Counted from the stretch's first letter, positions 16,305 through 25,296 are shown. The stretch: DNA of 64,000 nt from an uncultured Candidatus Saccharibacteria bacterium (GCA_946222005.1 CAMIHP010000003.1:1-64000), one strand, 5' to 3'. Notes: generated from the letters alone by a model not told the origin. Numbers and translations are program-made.

Positions 16305-17273
16305 CTACCCAAACATCATCAGCTGCGCCACCAGCCCATCGCGGGTGATGCTGCTGGCGTGGGTGCCAATGCAGACCAGCTTGGGCGCTTCGCCAGGCTG
16401 GCCAGTGGTGATCTGAATCTGCTCGGGCGTAGCTTCGATGTGCCGGCGCGCACCATGCTCATCAATAAAGCACCCCTTGAGCCGGCGCAGCTCATACGTC
16501 GCAAAGAGCTCCAGCCACAGCGTCTCAAAGGCTGCCTCGGTAGCAGTGAGCTGCGACATATCGATGATGCTATAGGTCGGGTTATCTGGCACGGCAAGCT
16601 CGCCATCATAGGTGTCGAAGAAGGTGAGCAGACTCGACGGCGTTGTGATCTTACTGAGGTCAAAATGCCCATGCGGCGCAGACAACACCCGCGCATAGGG
16701 CAGGGAGCGGCGCTTAGCATCATAAATGGTGCGATCATCGCCGTGCAGGAGATCTTCTTTGGTAATAAGGATTGTATCGGCGGCTTGCAGCTCCACCTCG
16801 TGGGCTGGCTCAATGCCATGCAAGATTTCGTGTGCGGTGATAACGTAATAGCTCTGCAGCAGCTCATATTTGGCAAAGATCCGCGCATTGATGAGCTTCT
16901 CCACCAAGTTCATTGTCCGGGCTACCCCTGTTGCCTCGATAAAAACCGGGGCAGGAGACGACTGGCAAAAGTCCAGCAGCATGCGCGTCAAGGCATGCTT
17001 GGACGAGCAGCATACACAGTCGCCCGCCAGCGTCGTCACAAGCTCTGCCAGGCCTTCTAGCCGGTAGCCATCGACATTCTCGTTGGCATATTCATTCTCG
17101 ATCACCCGCGAACCAGCAAACTCCGGCTGACGCAAAAGATATTCCAGCACGCTCGTCTTGCCCGCTCCCAGCGAGCCATTGATGAGGTAGAGCGGCACCA
17201 GGCCAGGCTGGGTGCACTGCTCATCAAAGGCAGCATTGAGGCTAAATTCAAGATCGTTATCGCGCTGGGCCAT
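16305..17273 (-). CDS. G3E-family GTPase (COG0523/CobW-like metallochaperone)
   Basis: The Walker A motif is GSLGAGKTS. The family signature for metal binding, a CxCC motif, appears as GDCVCCSS, followed by IEATGVARTMNLVE. A C-terminal CobW_C-like beta domain ends the protein. COG0523 proteins deliver Zn, Co or Ni and are often controlled by Zur/Fur repressors. TATACT (minus strand, 17285-17280) ends 6 bp before the ATG, so the mRNA is leaderless. It sits near a Fur-family gene and a CooC-like ATPase, which supports a metal-homeostasis role. The metal is not evident. Confidence 0.85.
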   Translation of the reverse strand: MAQRDNDLEFSLNAAFDEQCTQPGLVPLYLINGSLGAGKTSVLEYLLRQPEFAGSRVIENEYANENVDGYRLEGLAELVTTLAGDCVCCSSKHALTRMLLDFCQSSPAPVFIEATGVARTMNLVEKLINARIFAKYELLQSYYVITAHEILHGIEPAHEVELQAADTILITKEDLLHGDDRTIYDAKRRSLPYARVLSAPHGHFDLSKITTPSSLLTFFDTYDGELAVPDNPTYSIIDMSQLTATEAAFETLWLELFATYELRRLKGCFIDEHGARRHIEATPEQIQITTGQPGEAPKLVCIGTHASSITRDGLVAQLMMFG

Positions 17274-17544
17274 GGGTTTAGTATAGCATGATGGGGCTGC
17301 CCGCTCGCTCCAACAGAGTATCTTATGGTCTTATACTAAGGATCAAGGCCGCTAGGTACGGTGCTATAGTTGAACAAGAAAATATATGAAGGCCAGCCAT
17401 ACAGCAGGCGGATGATCACTGTAGTATAATCTGGCCGGAACATTTTTGGTTCAGCTATAGCACCAGCAATGGTGCTAATGCCTCTATAATCACAGCCTTG
17501 CACTACAGCCACGACAAGACCTCATCCATGCTATACTAATACGT
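17274..17544. other. Divergent intergenic region (G3E GTPase / pth)
   Basis: It contains both genes' leaderless promoters: TATACT for the GTPase at 17285-17280 and TATACT for pth at 17532-17537. A hairpin TAGCACC/GGTGCTA lies near 17457-17476. No TTGCAA-type Fur-box half-sites were found here. Confidence 0.5.
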
Positions 17545-18120
17545 ATGAAATTAATCCTGGCCCAAGGCAACCCTGGCAGCGAGTACGCCCGCACTCGCCA
17601 CAATGTTGGCTGGCAGTGCCTGGATGCACTGGCCCACACCTACGGCGCCCAGTTTGCCACAAAGCCCAAGCTGCACGCCGCCACCGCCAGTGCTACCATT
17701 GCTGGCCAGTCGGTGCTACTGGCTAAGCCAACCACCTTTTACAACGATACCGGCCGGGCGGCCCGGGCGATCATGGATTTTTATAAAGTATCGCTTAATG
17801 ACGTGCTTGTTATCCATGATGAGCTGGCGCTGGAATTTGGCATCATTCGCGTGCGCCACAGTGGTAGCGATGCGGGTAATAATGGTATTAAATCGCTCAA
17901 TGCTCACCTGGGCCAGGGCTATGCGCGGCTGCGGATTGGTATCCACAGCCCACTGCGGCGGCGCATGGGCGATGCAGCCTTTGTGCTCAAGCCCCTCAGC
18001 CAGGCAGAGCAAGAGGCGCTTGGTACGGCCATCATCCCAGCCACCACTGCCCTGGTAGAGCAGTTTGTAGCCGGCACGCTGGCCGATACTAGCCAGCGCG
18101 TCTACACCACGCCGGTATAA
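17545..18120 (+). CDS. pth: Peptidyl-tRNA hydrolase
   Basis: The signatures are all present: GNPGSEYARTRHNVGW with the catalytic His, KPTTFYNDTG with the catalytic Asn, HDELALEFG and GSDAGNNGIKS. At 191 aa it is the usual length. It releases tRNA from dropped peptidyl-tRNAs in the cytosol. TATACT (17532-17537) lies 7 bp before the ATG, implying a leaderless mRNA. Its last 19 bp overlap convergently with the ATP-grasp gene on the other strand. Confidence 0.97.
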   Translation: MKLILAQGNPGSEYARTRHNVGWQCLDALAHTYGAQFATKPKLHAATASATIAGQSVLLAKPTTFYNDTGRAARAIMDFYKVSLNDVLVIHDELALEFGIIRVRHSGSDAGNNGIKSLNAHLGQGYARLRIGIHSPLRRRMGDAAFVLKPLSQAEQEALGTAIIPATTALVEQFVAGTLADTSQRVYTTPV

Positions 18121-19505
18121 GCACCGATGGCCGCCCCCGCCACGATATTCATGGCCTGTGGGCCAGCCGTTTGCTGGGCTGCCGGCATTGCCCGGGCGAG
18201 CACCCCGGCCAGCGTACCACCCACGGTGTAGGGGTTGCAATCTAGCGTGACTAGCTGGGTGTGAATGCCATGGCCTGGTGTATACAGCGGCACCTCCACC
18301 GGGGCAACCGGCACCAGCTGCTGCACCACCCAGTCCTGGCCGCGGCTACCTGCCAGCAAGGCCTGCCACTGGCTTGCCGTGCACTGGTGGCCAAACACCA
18401 GCCCCTGGCCAAAGCCATCATCGCAGCGTTTTGCAATATAGTCCTGCCGGCGGTGGGTGTGCTGCCAATCCAGCTGCTGGGCTGCTGCCAGGCTATAGGT
18501 GGGTGGCATGATGCGCCGCAGCGCCGCCACGTCCACCCCCATAGCAGCCAGCGTCGCCTGCACCGTATCATCCCACGCTAGAGCAAAGAGCTCCTTCGAG
18601 CGCAGCAGCCAGGCGCGCAGGTCGTTCTGCTGCACCACAGCCGGGCTATAGCGAATGGCCTGGTAGTCGGCAATATCAACGTCATAATTCGCCAGGTACA
18701 CGGTATTACGCCACAGTACATCAAAGCTATGGCCGCGCACCGTCATGCGCCCAGATTGGTAGCGAAACTCCGGCGGCTGCGCCAGCACAAAGCGCAGCTC
18801 TACGCCACGCTCCCGGGCGGCTTGGGTAATGCCCGCGGTGGCGGTGGGCAGATCGACAAACTTTGCCGGGTAGCCACGCTCCATGCTCACGGCCACGGTT
18901 AGGCTTAATTTACCCGGAGCAGCGTCCATAAACCAGCTGGCTAGCGCTGCGTAGAGTGACGGCGAATCAAGCACACCAGGTGTGTTAGGTGCGCCAGGGG
19001 CAGGGGCGGCCTGAACAGCCGGGACGTACGCGGCGGCCATCGCCAGCGCCTGGCGGGCGCGCTCGTAAAAGCTGATTGCTAAGGGCGCGGATTGGTTCAC
19101 CTCAATAAATTGCGGCCCAGGGCTGTGGGGCCCAAGCGGCAAAAAGCCATCAATCCGGCGAAAGCGGCGGCGCATCGTACCTGGGCTGACCGGCGGCGCA
19201 TGGTCTACCAGGTATTTACCCTGGGCACTGAGCGACTGGTACAGCCGGTCGTACACCACCTGGCCAGGCAGAAAGCTCGGGTGGGATTCAATCGCCACCA
19301 AGGCGTCCTGCAGGGTATAGACAGCCTGGGCGAGCTGGGCGGCAGCTGGTGGCGTCAGGGGTAGGGGAGCCAGCAGCACACTAGCCTGCTTGCCGGCAAT
19401 CGTAATCGGTGGGATGCTGGCCAGCTGCTGGGTGAGCTCACGCTGCTGGGGCGGCGTCAGGGCCTGCAGGGCGCTCGTCCACTGCGCCAGGGCCGCTATA
19501 TCCAC
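18102..19505 (-). CDS. ATP-grasp ligase-like enzyme, 467 aa
   Basis: The C-terminal half carries ATP-grasp features: YIAKRCDDGFGQGLVFG as the nucleotide-binding loop, QDWVVQQLV for adenine contact, and LDCNPYTVGG with the Mg-binding Asp/Asn. Upstream motifs QFIEVNQSAPLAISFYE and DVLWRNTVYLANYD recall the glutathionylspermidine-synthase-like, circularly permuted branch. ATP-grasp enzymes join a carboxylate to an amine via an acyl phosphate. It overlaps the next gene upstream by 10 bp in a three-gene operon and overlaps pth convergently by 19 bp. Substrates are unknown; by context it may make a metal-binding or protective amide. Confidence 0.7.
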   Translation of the reverse strand: MDIAALAQWTSALQALTPPQQRELTQQLASIPPITIAGKQASVLLAPLPLTPPAAAQLAQAVYTLQDALVAIESHPSFLPGQVVYDRLYQSLSAQGKYLVDHAPPVSPGTMRRRFRRIDGFLPLGPHSPGPQFIEVNQSAPLAISFYERARQALAMAAAYVPAVQAAPAPGAPNTPGVLDSPSLYAALASWFMDAAPGKLSLTVAVSMERGYPAKFVDLPTATAGITQAARERGVELRFVLAQPPEFRYQSGRMTVRGHSFDVLWRNTVYLANYDVDIADYQAIRYSPAVVQQNDLRAWLLRSKELFALAWDDTVQATLAAMGVDVAALRRIMPPTYSLAAAQQLDWQHTHRRQDYIAKRCDDGFGQGLVFGHQCTASQWQALLAGSRGQDWVVQQLVPVAPVEVPLYTPGHGIHTQLVTLDCNPYTVGGTLAGVLARAMPAAQQTAGPQAMNIVAGAAIGAYTGVV

Positions 19506-20587
19506 GGCTGGTTACTCCATAGGCTCAGCACAGTGCCGCAGCCTCGCGCCAGGGCTTGGGTGTAGATATGCGCCGCCAGGCTTATGTCTTCAATCCCCAG
19601 GCCAGTCGGGCCAAAGAAGACCTTCTGCGCTGGGCTGGTGCGGCCCGGTGCCTGGCCAGCCAGGATATCACCTAGGTTGGTAACGTCGCTATCGGCAATA
19701 ATACCGCGGCTAAAGGCCACCGCGTGGGTCTGCACGCCGCGATGCTTACTCTGCTGCCAGTTATCAGATACAATCACATCCATATGTGCCAGCAGCTGGG
19801 GCTCGTTTTCCAGGCAGCCAATGTTACATATCGTCACCCCCGGCCGGTTCACCGCCTGCAGGGGCACCACCGGCTGATTAACATTAGCCGCGCAGGTTAT
19901 AACGATATCGGCATCGGCGACGGCAGCTTCGGCGCTATCAACGGCACTAACGGCCAGGGCTGGGTAGCGCTGGCGCAGCCGCTCAGCCAACTGGTGCTTG
20001 CTGGCGCCCCGGCTATAGATGCGGATGGTCTCAAGGCCTGGCAGGGCATGCAGTAAGCCACGAATTTGCGTCATCATATTCACGCCCGCCCCCACGCAGC
20101 CCAGGCTGCGGGCATCCGCTCGGGCCAGCTTGGGTGCCGCCAGGGCACTCACCGCCCCGGTGCGCATGGCGCTTATAACCTGGGCATCCATAATGGCAAT
20201 CGGCATTTTGTGGGCATCATCAAACAGGGTGATGGTGCCCGTTGCCCGCGGCACACCCTGGGTGAGGTTACCCGGCATCGCGCCCAGGGCCTTGACGCCA
20301 AACACTGTCCCCACGGGTGTGGCGACAGCAGCTGGCAGCACATTCACCACACCAGCCTGGGCCTCCTGCTGCTTGTGTGCTAGCCGGAGCGATGTTTTAG
20401 CCGGCTGCAGCGCTTGGCCAGCCCGCCAGGCGGCAAAGGCTTCCTGCACTGCCTGGGTAGCCAGCGCCATATCGCTGCCGCCAGCATCCAGCACATCCTG
20501 CCGGCTGAGCCACAACACCTGGCCGGGGGCCAGGCTGTGGGTGGGGGGTGATTGTGGCGACGCAGCGCCAGAACCGCGGCTACGCAC
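19496..20587 (-). CDS. Ornithine cyclodeaminase / mu-crystallin family dehydrogenase
   Basis: A Rossmann fold with the family core (MRTGAVSALAAPKLARADA, then SLGCVGAGVNMMTQ) and ADADIVITCAAN identify the OCD/mu-crystallin family, which includes SbnB and alanine/lysine dehydrogenases acting on amino or imino acids with NAD(P). The family commonly supplies unusual amino acids for metallophores. It overlaps the ATP-grasp gene by 10 bp and the CooC-like gene by 8 bp. The Gly/Ser-rich N-terminus before about residue 20 may be over-extended. The exact reaction cannot be assigned. Confidence 0.82.
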   Translation of the reverse strand: MRSRGSGAASPQSPPTHSLAPGQVLWLSRQDVLDAGGSDMALATQAVQEAFAAWRAGQALQPAKTSLRLAHKQQEAQAGVVNVLPAAVATPVGTVFGVKALGAMPGNLTQGVPRATGTITLFDDAHKMPIAIMDAQVISAMRTGAVSALAAPKLARADARSLGCVGAGVNMMTQIRGLLHALPGLETIRIYSRGASKHQLAERLRQRYPALAVSAVDSAEAAVADADIVITCAANVNQPVVPLQAVNRPGVTICNIGCLENEPQLLAHMDVIVSDNWQQSKHRGVQTHAVAFSRGIIADSDVTNLGDILAGQAPGRTSPAQKVFFGPTGLGIEDISLAAHIYTQALARGCGTVLSLWSNQPWI

Positions 20588-21512
20588 CGGGGCGCTCCTG
20601 GGGCGGTAGCAGGCTCAGGAGGTCAATCGGGAACTTTGCCTTTGGCCAGTTTTGGGCCGCGCGAATATGGGCTTTGACCGCTGCGGCCCGCATGGCTACG
20701 TCATCGCGGGTATGGGCAGCAACCGTGCTAAGCAGCTGGCGCACCGTCGCGGCCGTAGTGGGCTCAATATCACTGGTTGCGAGCTGCTCACCACGCTCCA
20801 GCCGGCGCACAAAATTAGACATACCAATGCTATAGGCCGGCGCTTGGCCCAGCTGCGCGGTAATAAACGCCGTGTCAGTTTCATCAATAATTTTATTACC
20901 CACCGGCACTAATTTTACATCATCGTGGGCTGCAAGCTCGGCCAGCTGCTGGTAAATGGTCGTGCTCTTAATGGTTGGCTCAACCGCCACAAACACCATA
21001 TCGAACAGCCCCAGCATGCCAACGCCAAACACATCAGCACCGGCCGTGAGGTCGGCAATAACCAATTGATCAGGGCTATCCTGCGTGTGGGCTAGCACCA
21101 GCTGCAGCTTGCCCAGCGCCCCGTGGTGGCAGGACCAGCCCATGGTCTCTTGGCTGTAAGAGCCAAGCTCTAGCAGCACGGTGCTCGATGGGTGGGGGAG
21201 GCCACGCCACGGCTCCACCTGGAAGCCAAGCGGCAGGCGGTCGCCGTCGCTATAGGGCGGGAGTGTACGGGGCAGGCTAGGTAACTCAGCCAGCTCGGGG
21301 CGCGCCTGACGAATAGCCGCCTCGACGTATTTGTAGATCAGCGTCAACGCACTGGCCTGATCATGCGTCCGGCCCAGCGCCCCGGCTAGGTGCAGGTTGA
21401 TATCGGCGTCAATAGCGTAGATCTCGGTAAAAAGCTCTGGCGCTAAGCGGGTTGCCAGCGACGATAGAGTCGTTTTGCCGCTGCCACCCTTTCCTAAAAA
21501 TGCAATTCTCAT
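20580..21512 (-). CDS. CooC/MinD-like P-loop ATPase
   Basis: The deviant Walker A motif is GKGGSGKTT at the extreme N-terminus (MRIAFLGKGG), with AIDADINLHLAG, ADLTAGADVFG and FVAVEPTIKST as the later nucleotide motifs. GWSCHHGALG may bind a metal. CooC-type proteins use ATP to insert metals such as Ni, and relatives act in other maturation steps. The ATG at 21512 is chosen because the promoter TTGCGA-17 bp-TACAAT ends 8 bp before it. It heads the operon with the OCD and ATP-grasp genes, and its -35 adjoins an inverted repeat upstream of the divergent Fur gene. Confidence 0.85.
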   Translation of the reverse strand: MRIAFLGKGGSGKTTLSSLATRLAPELFTEIYAIDADINLHLAGALGRTHDQASALTLIYKYVEAAIRQARPELAELPSLPRTLPPYSDGDRLPLGFQVEPWRGLPHPSSTVLLELGSYSQETMGWSCHHGALGKLQLVLAHTQDSPDQLVIADLTAGADVFGVGMLGLFDMVFVAVEPTIKSTTIYQQLAELAAHDDVKLVPVGNKIIDETDTAFITAQLGQAPAYSIGMSNFVRRLERGEQLATSDIEPTTAATVRQLLSTVAAHTRDDVAMRAAAVKAHIRAAQNWPKAKFPIDLLSLLPPQERPGA

Positions 21513-21520
21513 ATGGGCAA

Positions 21521-21549
21521 ATTGTACTCCCCACGGCCCACTTTCGCAA
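21521..21549 (-). promoter_or_regulatory. Promoter of the CooC/OCD/ATP-grasp operon
   Basis: On the minus strand TTGCGA (21549-21544), 17 bp, then TACAAT (21526-21521). It ends 8 bp before the ATG, giving a leaderless mRNA. The Fur-type operator begins 4 bp upstream of the -35. Confidence 0.7.
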
Positions 21550-21552
21550 AAA

Positions 21553-21580
21553 TGTTGCAAAACTGCATATTATTGCAACA
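21553..21580. promoter_or_regulatory. Putative Fur-family operator
   Basis: Two perfect 8-bp arms, TGTTGCAA and TTGCAACA, are separated by 12 bp in the middle of the divergent promoter region. The TTGCAA core recalls the half-sites reported for the nickel-sensing Fur relative Nur. It is placed to control both the fur-family gene and the CooC operon. Confidence 0.65.
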
Positions 21581-21611
21581 AAGCGGCCCATGCGCTACTA
21601 TAAAAGCCAGT

Positions 21612-22118
21612 ATGGCAATCACGACCACCCCCATCACCCAGCACCTGCGCCACCACGGCTATAGCATTACCGCGCCGCGCCTAGCCGTCCTGCGTGTGCT
21701 GCAGCAGGCTGATAGGCCACTTAAGCGGGCCCATATCGCCGAGCGGGCCACCGCCGCGCCGCCCGCTGGTAGCTCCCAGCCCGCAGCCGCTACGCCACGC
21801 TGCAATCGCGCTAGCGTCTACCGGGCACTGCAGGTGTTCGAACGTATTGGCATTACCACCGTGCACATGCGTGGCTGGACGCCGTATATTAGCCTGGCAG
21901 AGCCCTTCCAGCCGCACCACCACCATATTACCTGTACGATGTGTGGCACGCGCCAGGATGTGGCCACACCAGAGCTCGAGGCCGCCCTGCAAGCCGCCGC
22001 CAGGAGCCACGGCTATAGCCTGGGCCAGCACAGCGTCACGCTTAGTGGTATGTGCCCGCGCTGCCAGCATCGTGCCAGCACCCGTACGCATACCCGCGGG
22101 CACGCACACGGCACGTAG
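21612..22118 (+). CDS. Fur-family metalloregulator
   Basis: The 168-aa protein has a winged-helix N-terminus (YSITAPRLAVLRVLQQADRP, SVYRALQVFERIGI) and a dimerisation domain with HHHHITC, CTMCG and CPRC, which gives the two CxxC pairs of the structural zinc site. A Pro/Ala/Ser insert sits inside the DNA-binding domain. Whether it senses Fe, Zn, Mn or Ni cannot be read. The ATG at 21612 is preferred because TATAAA (21599-21604) lies 7 bp upstream. It is divergent from the CooC operon across a shared operator. Confidence 0.88.
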   Translation: MAITTTPITQHLRHHGYSITAPRLAVLRVLQQADRPLKRAHIAERATAAPPAGSSQPAAATPRCNRASVYRALQVFERIGITTVHMRGWTPYISLAEPFQPHHHHITCTMCGTRQDVATPELEAALQAAARSHGYSLGQHSVTLSGMCPRCQHRASTRTHTRGHAHGT

Positions 22119-22134
22119 GCAGCACCAGCCAGCG

Positions 22135-23193
22135 CTACTGTGCCTGTTGCCGGCGGGCCAGCCGGCGCTTTTCGTACATGCTCGAGCAAATGGCCGTCAC
22201 AATAAACACCAAGCCAATACTCCCGGTGACCCACTCTGGTGGCTCCACCTGGTAGAGCTTAATGTACATCATGGCACCCAGGGCCATAATTGCCCAGTGG
22301 GCACCGTGCTCAAGGTAGCGGTACTGAGTGAGGGTGCCGGCCCGCATCAAATATACCGTCAGCGCTCGCACCCAGATTGCCCCCACGCCCAGGCCCGCGA
22401 TAATCAGCAGCAGGCTGGTGGTAATAGCAAAGGCCCCAATCACGCCATCAAAGCTAAAGCTGGCGTCCAGCACCTCAAGGTAGAGGAAGCTGGCAAAAGC
22501 CGCCCAGCCTACCTGGGCACCAGCTTGGTGCGCCGCACCGTGCTCATCATCATGAAAGAACGAACCAAACAGCTCTATACCAATATGCAGCAGAATCCCT
22601 AGAATACTCGATATCAGCACGATGGTTTGGTACTCCGGCGCCACCGTAAAGTACAGCGCCACCGCCACGCTCAGCATCAGGCAGATTTTGAGGTTTTCGA
22701 ACCGCCCCGCCCGGGCCAGCCAGGATTCACCCTTGAGCCAGTGGGTGGTTTTGCGCCGATCCATAAAGTAATGGATACCAATCATCAAGAGGAAGGCACC
22801 GCCAAAGGCATCGATCATTGGCGCGGCGTGGTGCAGCACCTGGCCGTAGCGGGCTGGGTCGTGTAGAGCGAGCTGCACCACATCGCCAAACCCCAGGTGG
22901 GCGGCAATCATCACAATCACAATCGGCAGCACAAACCGCACCACAAACACCGCGATGAATATCCCCACCGTCAGGAAGATCTTCTGCCAGAAGGGGCTTA
23001 GGGTTGCCAAGACGCGGCTATTGATGATAGCGTTATCAAAGCTGAAGGTCACCTCCAGCAGCACCAAAATGGCAAACACCCACAAACCGCTCGTCCCCAA
23101 ATGGCCAAAAACCGCCCCGCCTAGCAGCACCGTCAGCAGCGCCGAAAACCAAAAAATACGAAAAGGGTGATGAGAATGCCAGAGATGTTTCAT
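22135..23193 (-). CDS. DUF475/TerC-like integral membrane protein
   Basis: The 352-aa protein has about eight or nine membrane helices. The first acidic motif, LLEVTFSFDNAIINSRVL, and the later LEVLDASFSFDGVIGAF are the paired signatures of DUF475/TerC, where conserved Asp residues lie in the membrane. TerC-type proteins are linked to metal-ion (Mn, Ca) export or loading of secreted enzymes, and to tellurium resistance. TATACT ends 8 bp before the ATG. It is convergent with the Fur-family gene (16 bp gap), extending the metal theme of this locus. Confidence 0.85.
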   Translation of the reverse strand: MKHLWHSHHPFRIFWFSALLTVLLGGAVFGHLGTSGLWVFAILVLLEVTFSFDNAIINSRVLATLSPFWQKIFLTVGIFIAVFVVRFVLPIVIVMIAAHLGFGDVVQLALHDPARYGQVLHHAAPMIDAFGGAFLLMIGIHYFMDRRKTTHWLKGESWLARAGRFENLKICLMLSVAVALYFTVAPEYQTIVLISSILGILLHIGIELFGSFFHDDEHGAAHQAGAQVGWAAFASFLYLEVLDASFSFDGVIGAFAITTSLLLIIAGLGVGAIWVRALTVYLMRAGTLTQYRYLEHGAHWAIMALGAMMYIKLYQVEPPEWVTGSIGLVFIVTAICSSMYEKRRLARRQQAQ

Positions 23194-23254
23194 AGTGATT
23201 TAGTATAGCACAGAATGGGGCAGGGCTTCATCCTTCGGGACCCTCGGCCTGGGC

Positions 23255-24460
23255 TTAATCTTTGCGAAAGACCGCCCCAAGGTATATTATTACTCTCGCT
23301 GCCGACCACTCGTCTTCTGCTTGTAGGCTCGTAGATGCCTCTTGCGTCTCTGTGAGACTCCCGAGATAAGCAATGCGTGGCTCATACGCACGTACCGTCT
23401 CTGGGTCATCTACAATGCCATACGTACTGAGCTCGGCAGCCGTCGCTGGCTGGGCTACTGCTTGCACCATCCCAACAACCTTCATCTCGCCAGATGGAGT
23501 ACGCACAACGACCACACCGCCCGACATACCGGGCAAAACGGCATCATCTAGCTCGTCAACATCATTTGCATCCTTAGCCGACCGCTCAAGGCCCGAGATC
23601 ATAGCCATCTTGCCATCAGCCCCACGCTGCCCAGCAGGGAGGAGCACATCAACTTGCGGCGTGGCAATCGGCTGCCCCCATTCCACTGGAGCACCCGCAG
23701 GGAAGCCCACTGCAAAGAATGGCTGGCCAGCGCGTACCGCTGCCGCTATCTCCTCATCTGTTGCAGAGTGGAGGGGTGAGCTACCCGGCAGCTCATCATG
23801 CGGCCTCAATGCTGCTACATCAGGCATGCCAGAGCTCCACTGGCCTTCGGGCGGTGCTTCGCCATTATGGCAGCCTTTTTGTATCTTATGAGTCTGGCCA
23901 TCCGTCGTGCGGAAGGTAATGTCTGTTTGGCGGATAGGATACTTGTTAGACACCACATGGGCAGCCGTCATCACCATAGGTTTGCCATTTGGCATTGCTA
24001 TGATGTAGCCACTGCCAGTGATATCCACGCTGGCTGCCTCCGCCATATTATGAGCGTGAGCGTTTATCTTGACGATGGAGTGCTGCACTGCTTGCAAAGC
24101 CTCGTGCTTTTGCTGCTCGAGCGCTTCATGATCGCCCAACGCCTCGGCAATGCTCACTGGCGGACGCTGAGCAACCACCTCGGGCTGCGTGAGGTCAAGC
24201 GACGAAGGCTGGCCAACTGCTGTACATGGCGGCAGTGGTTTATTAGGCCGCTGCGCCTCCTGCCGAGCATGCCCAACATAGGCCAGGCCAGCCATTGGCA
24301 TACAGCCAATTATAGCGCCTACCGCTGCACTAAGTGCCTTTTTGCCAAAATTCGTATTCTTCGCATTCTTCTCTTGCTGGAGCCGTTGTCGTCGCTCCAT
24401 CCGCGTCTCTGGCCGAGAATGCGGGTCAAAATTATGTTCTCGAACTGCCATTTCTGTCAT
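23255..24460 (-). CDS. Membrane-anchored trypsin-like serine protease
   Basis: A basic cytoplasmic N-terminus is followed by one helix (ALSAAVGAIIGCMPMAGLAYVG). The external domain has a chymotrypsin-like triad: His in VMTAAHVVS, Asp in GMPDVAALRP and Ser in LPGMSGGVV. No PDZ domain is visible, unlike DegP. A C-terminal extension of about 50 residues is unassigned. TATAAT (minus, 24475-24470) lies 9 bp before the ATG. A secreted or surface protease fits an epibiotic lifestyle, but the substrate is unknown. Confidence 0.82.
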   Translation of the reverse strand: MTEMAVREHNFDPHSRPETRMERRQRLQQEKNAKNTNFGKKALSAAVGAIIGCMPMAGLAYVGHARQEAQRPNKPLPPCTAVGQPSSLDLTQPEVVAQRPPVSIAEALGDHEALEQQKHEALQAVQHSIVKINAHAHNMAEAASVDITGSGYIIAMPNGKPMVMTAAHVVSNKYPIRQTDITFRTTDGQTHKIQKGCHNGEAPPEGQWSSGMPDVAALRPHDELPGSSPLHSATDEEIAAAVRAGQPFFAVGFPAGAPVEWGQPIATPQVDVLLPAGQRGADGKMAMISGLERSAKDANDVDELDDAVLPGMSGGVVVVRTPSGEMKVVGMVQAVAQPATAAELSTYGIVDDPETVRAYEPRIAYLGSLTETQEASTSLQAEDEWSAARVIIYLGAVFRKD

Positions 24461-24593
24461 GGTTTGGCCATTATAGCGCTTTGCGGGGCTAAATACAAAT
24501 TTATAATAGTAGTTGACAGAGGAGAAACAGAGGACGCATTACCCCTGCACGTAGCATAGATATTTGTCATATAATGCAAAATGTACTACTATA

Positions 24594-24713
24594 ATGCCAC
24601 GCCCATACTGGGAAGAGCCAGAAAACCAGGCTCATAGCATCCCCAAGTACTATGTTGATCCAAACGCTACTTCAGACAAGCAGCCAGCACGTAGCAACAC
24701 AGCTCAGCTCTAA
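24594..24713 (+). CDS. Possible 39-aa small protein
   Basis: The frame MPRPYWEEPENQAHSIPKYY... ends in TAA after 39 codons. TATAAT (24570-24575) lies 18 bp upstream. The product is polar and looks protein-like (Trp, Tyr and Pro-rich). No SD and no known family. It is divergent from the protease gene. Confidence 0.35.
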   Translation: MPRPYWEEPENQAHSIPKYYVDPNATSDKQPARSNTAQL

Positions 24714-25296
24714 TGCTTACTAGCATATAATAGCGTTTTCTTGCATATATCTCACTTGAATAAATAATAAGTTCACTGCGCAATAACAGAGGAAAATATG
24801 GTGAAAAAAAGTATTGTTCAGCCATAGATTTTGTGTGTGCTGGGCTATATAGGTATGCCTGGTGTAAGCGTGTGTCAATCACATAGCGTTTCAGCTTGCA
24901 CCTCTACTTGTGTGTGCCGCGCACACACGTGCGCCCATCGCAAGCCACGATGTTGCTATAGCAACTATACTTCTCGATGCTCGTTTTTCTCATTGAGAAG
25001 TATGTAGTTGAGGGTGAAAAATTATCAACACACAAGGTATTGTATACTGCGCCAGAGAGCGTAGCAGCGCGGAGAAAGCCTTTTTATCAAACCTTACATG
25101 CAAGCCTCTCAGTCCCTATAGTAAGTTCTACAAGCAGGGCAAATCCGCCAGGATCGTGGCTACTACCAGAGATAATAGCTATCTTTGCCTTGGTAGCACG
25201 TGTCACAAACCAGAGCAATTCACAGCACCTTCGCGCACCAAAGTAAATCAGCTTAGAATAACTAATGTGTGACTAGCTCATCATCAACTCACTCCA
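24714..25296. other. 583-bp region without a supported gene
   Basis: Contains small palindromes, including GTGTGTGC/GCACACAC near 24910-24928 and ATACTTCTC/GAGAAGTAT near 24967-25003, and short ORFs without start signals. Nothing assignable. Confidence 0.4.

Noticed and set aside
21694..22602. 302-codon plus-strand ORF across the Fur and DUF475 genes
   Set aside because: A composite shadow frame over two well-supported genes; its composition is not protein-like.
24540..24800. Short ORF after AACAGAGGAAAAT at 24785 (9 codons)
   Set aside because: Despite an SD-like sequence the frame is only nine codons and has no other support.
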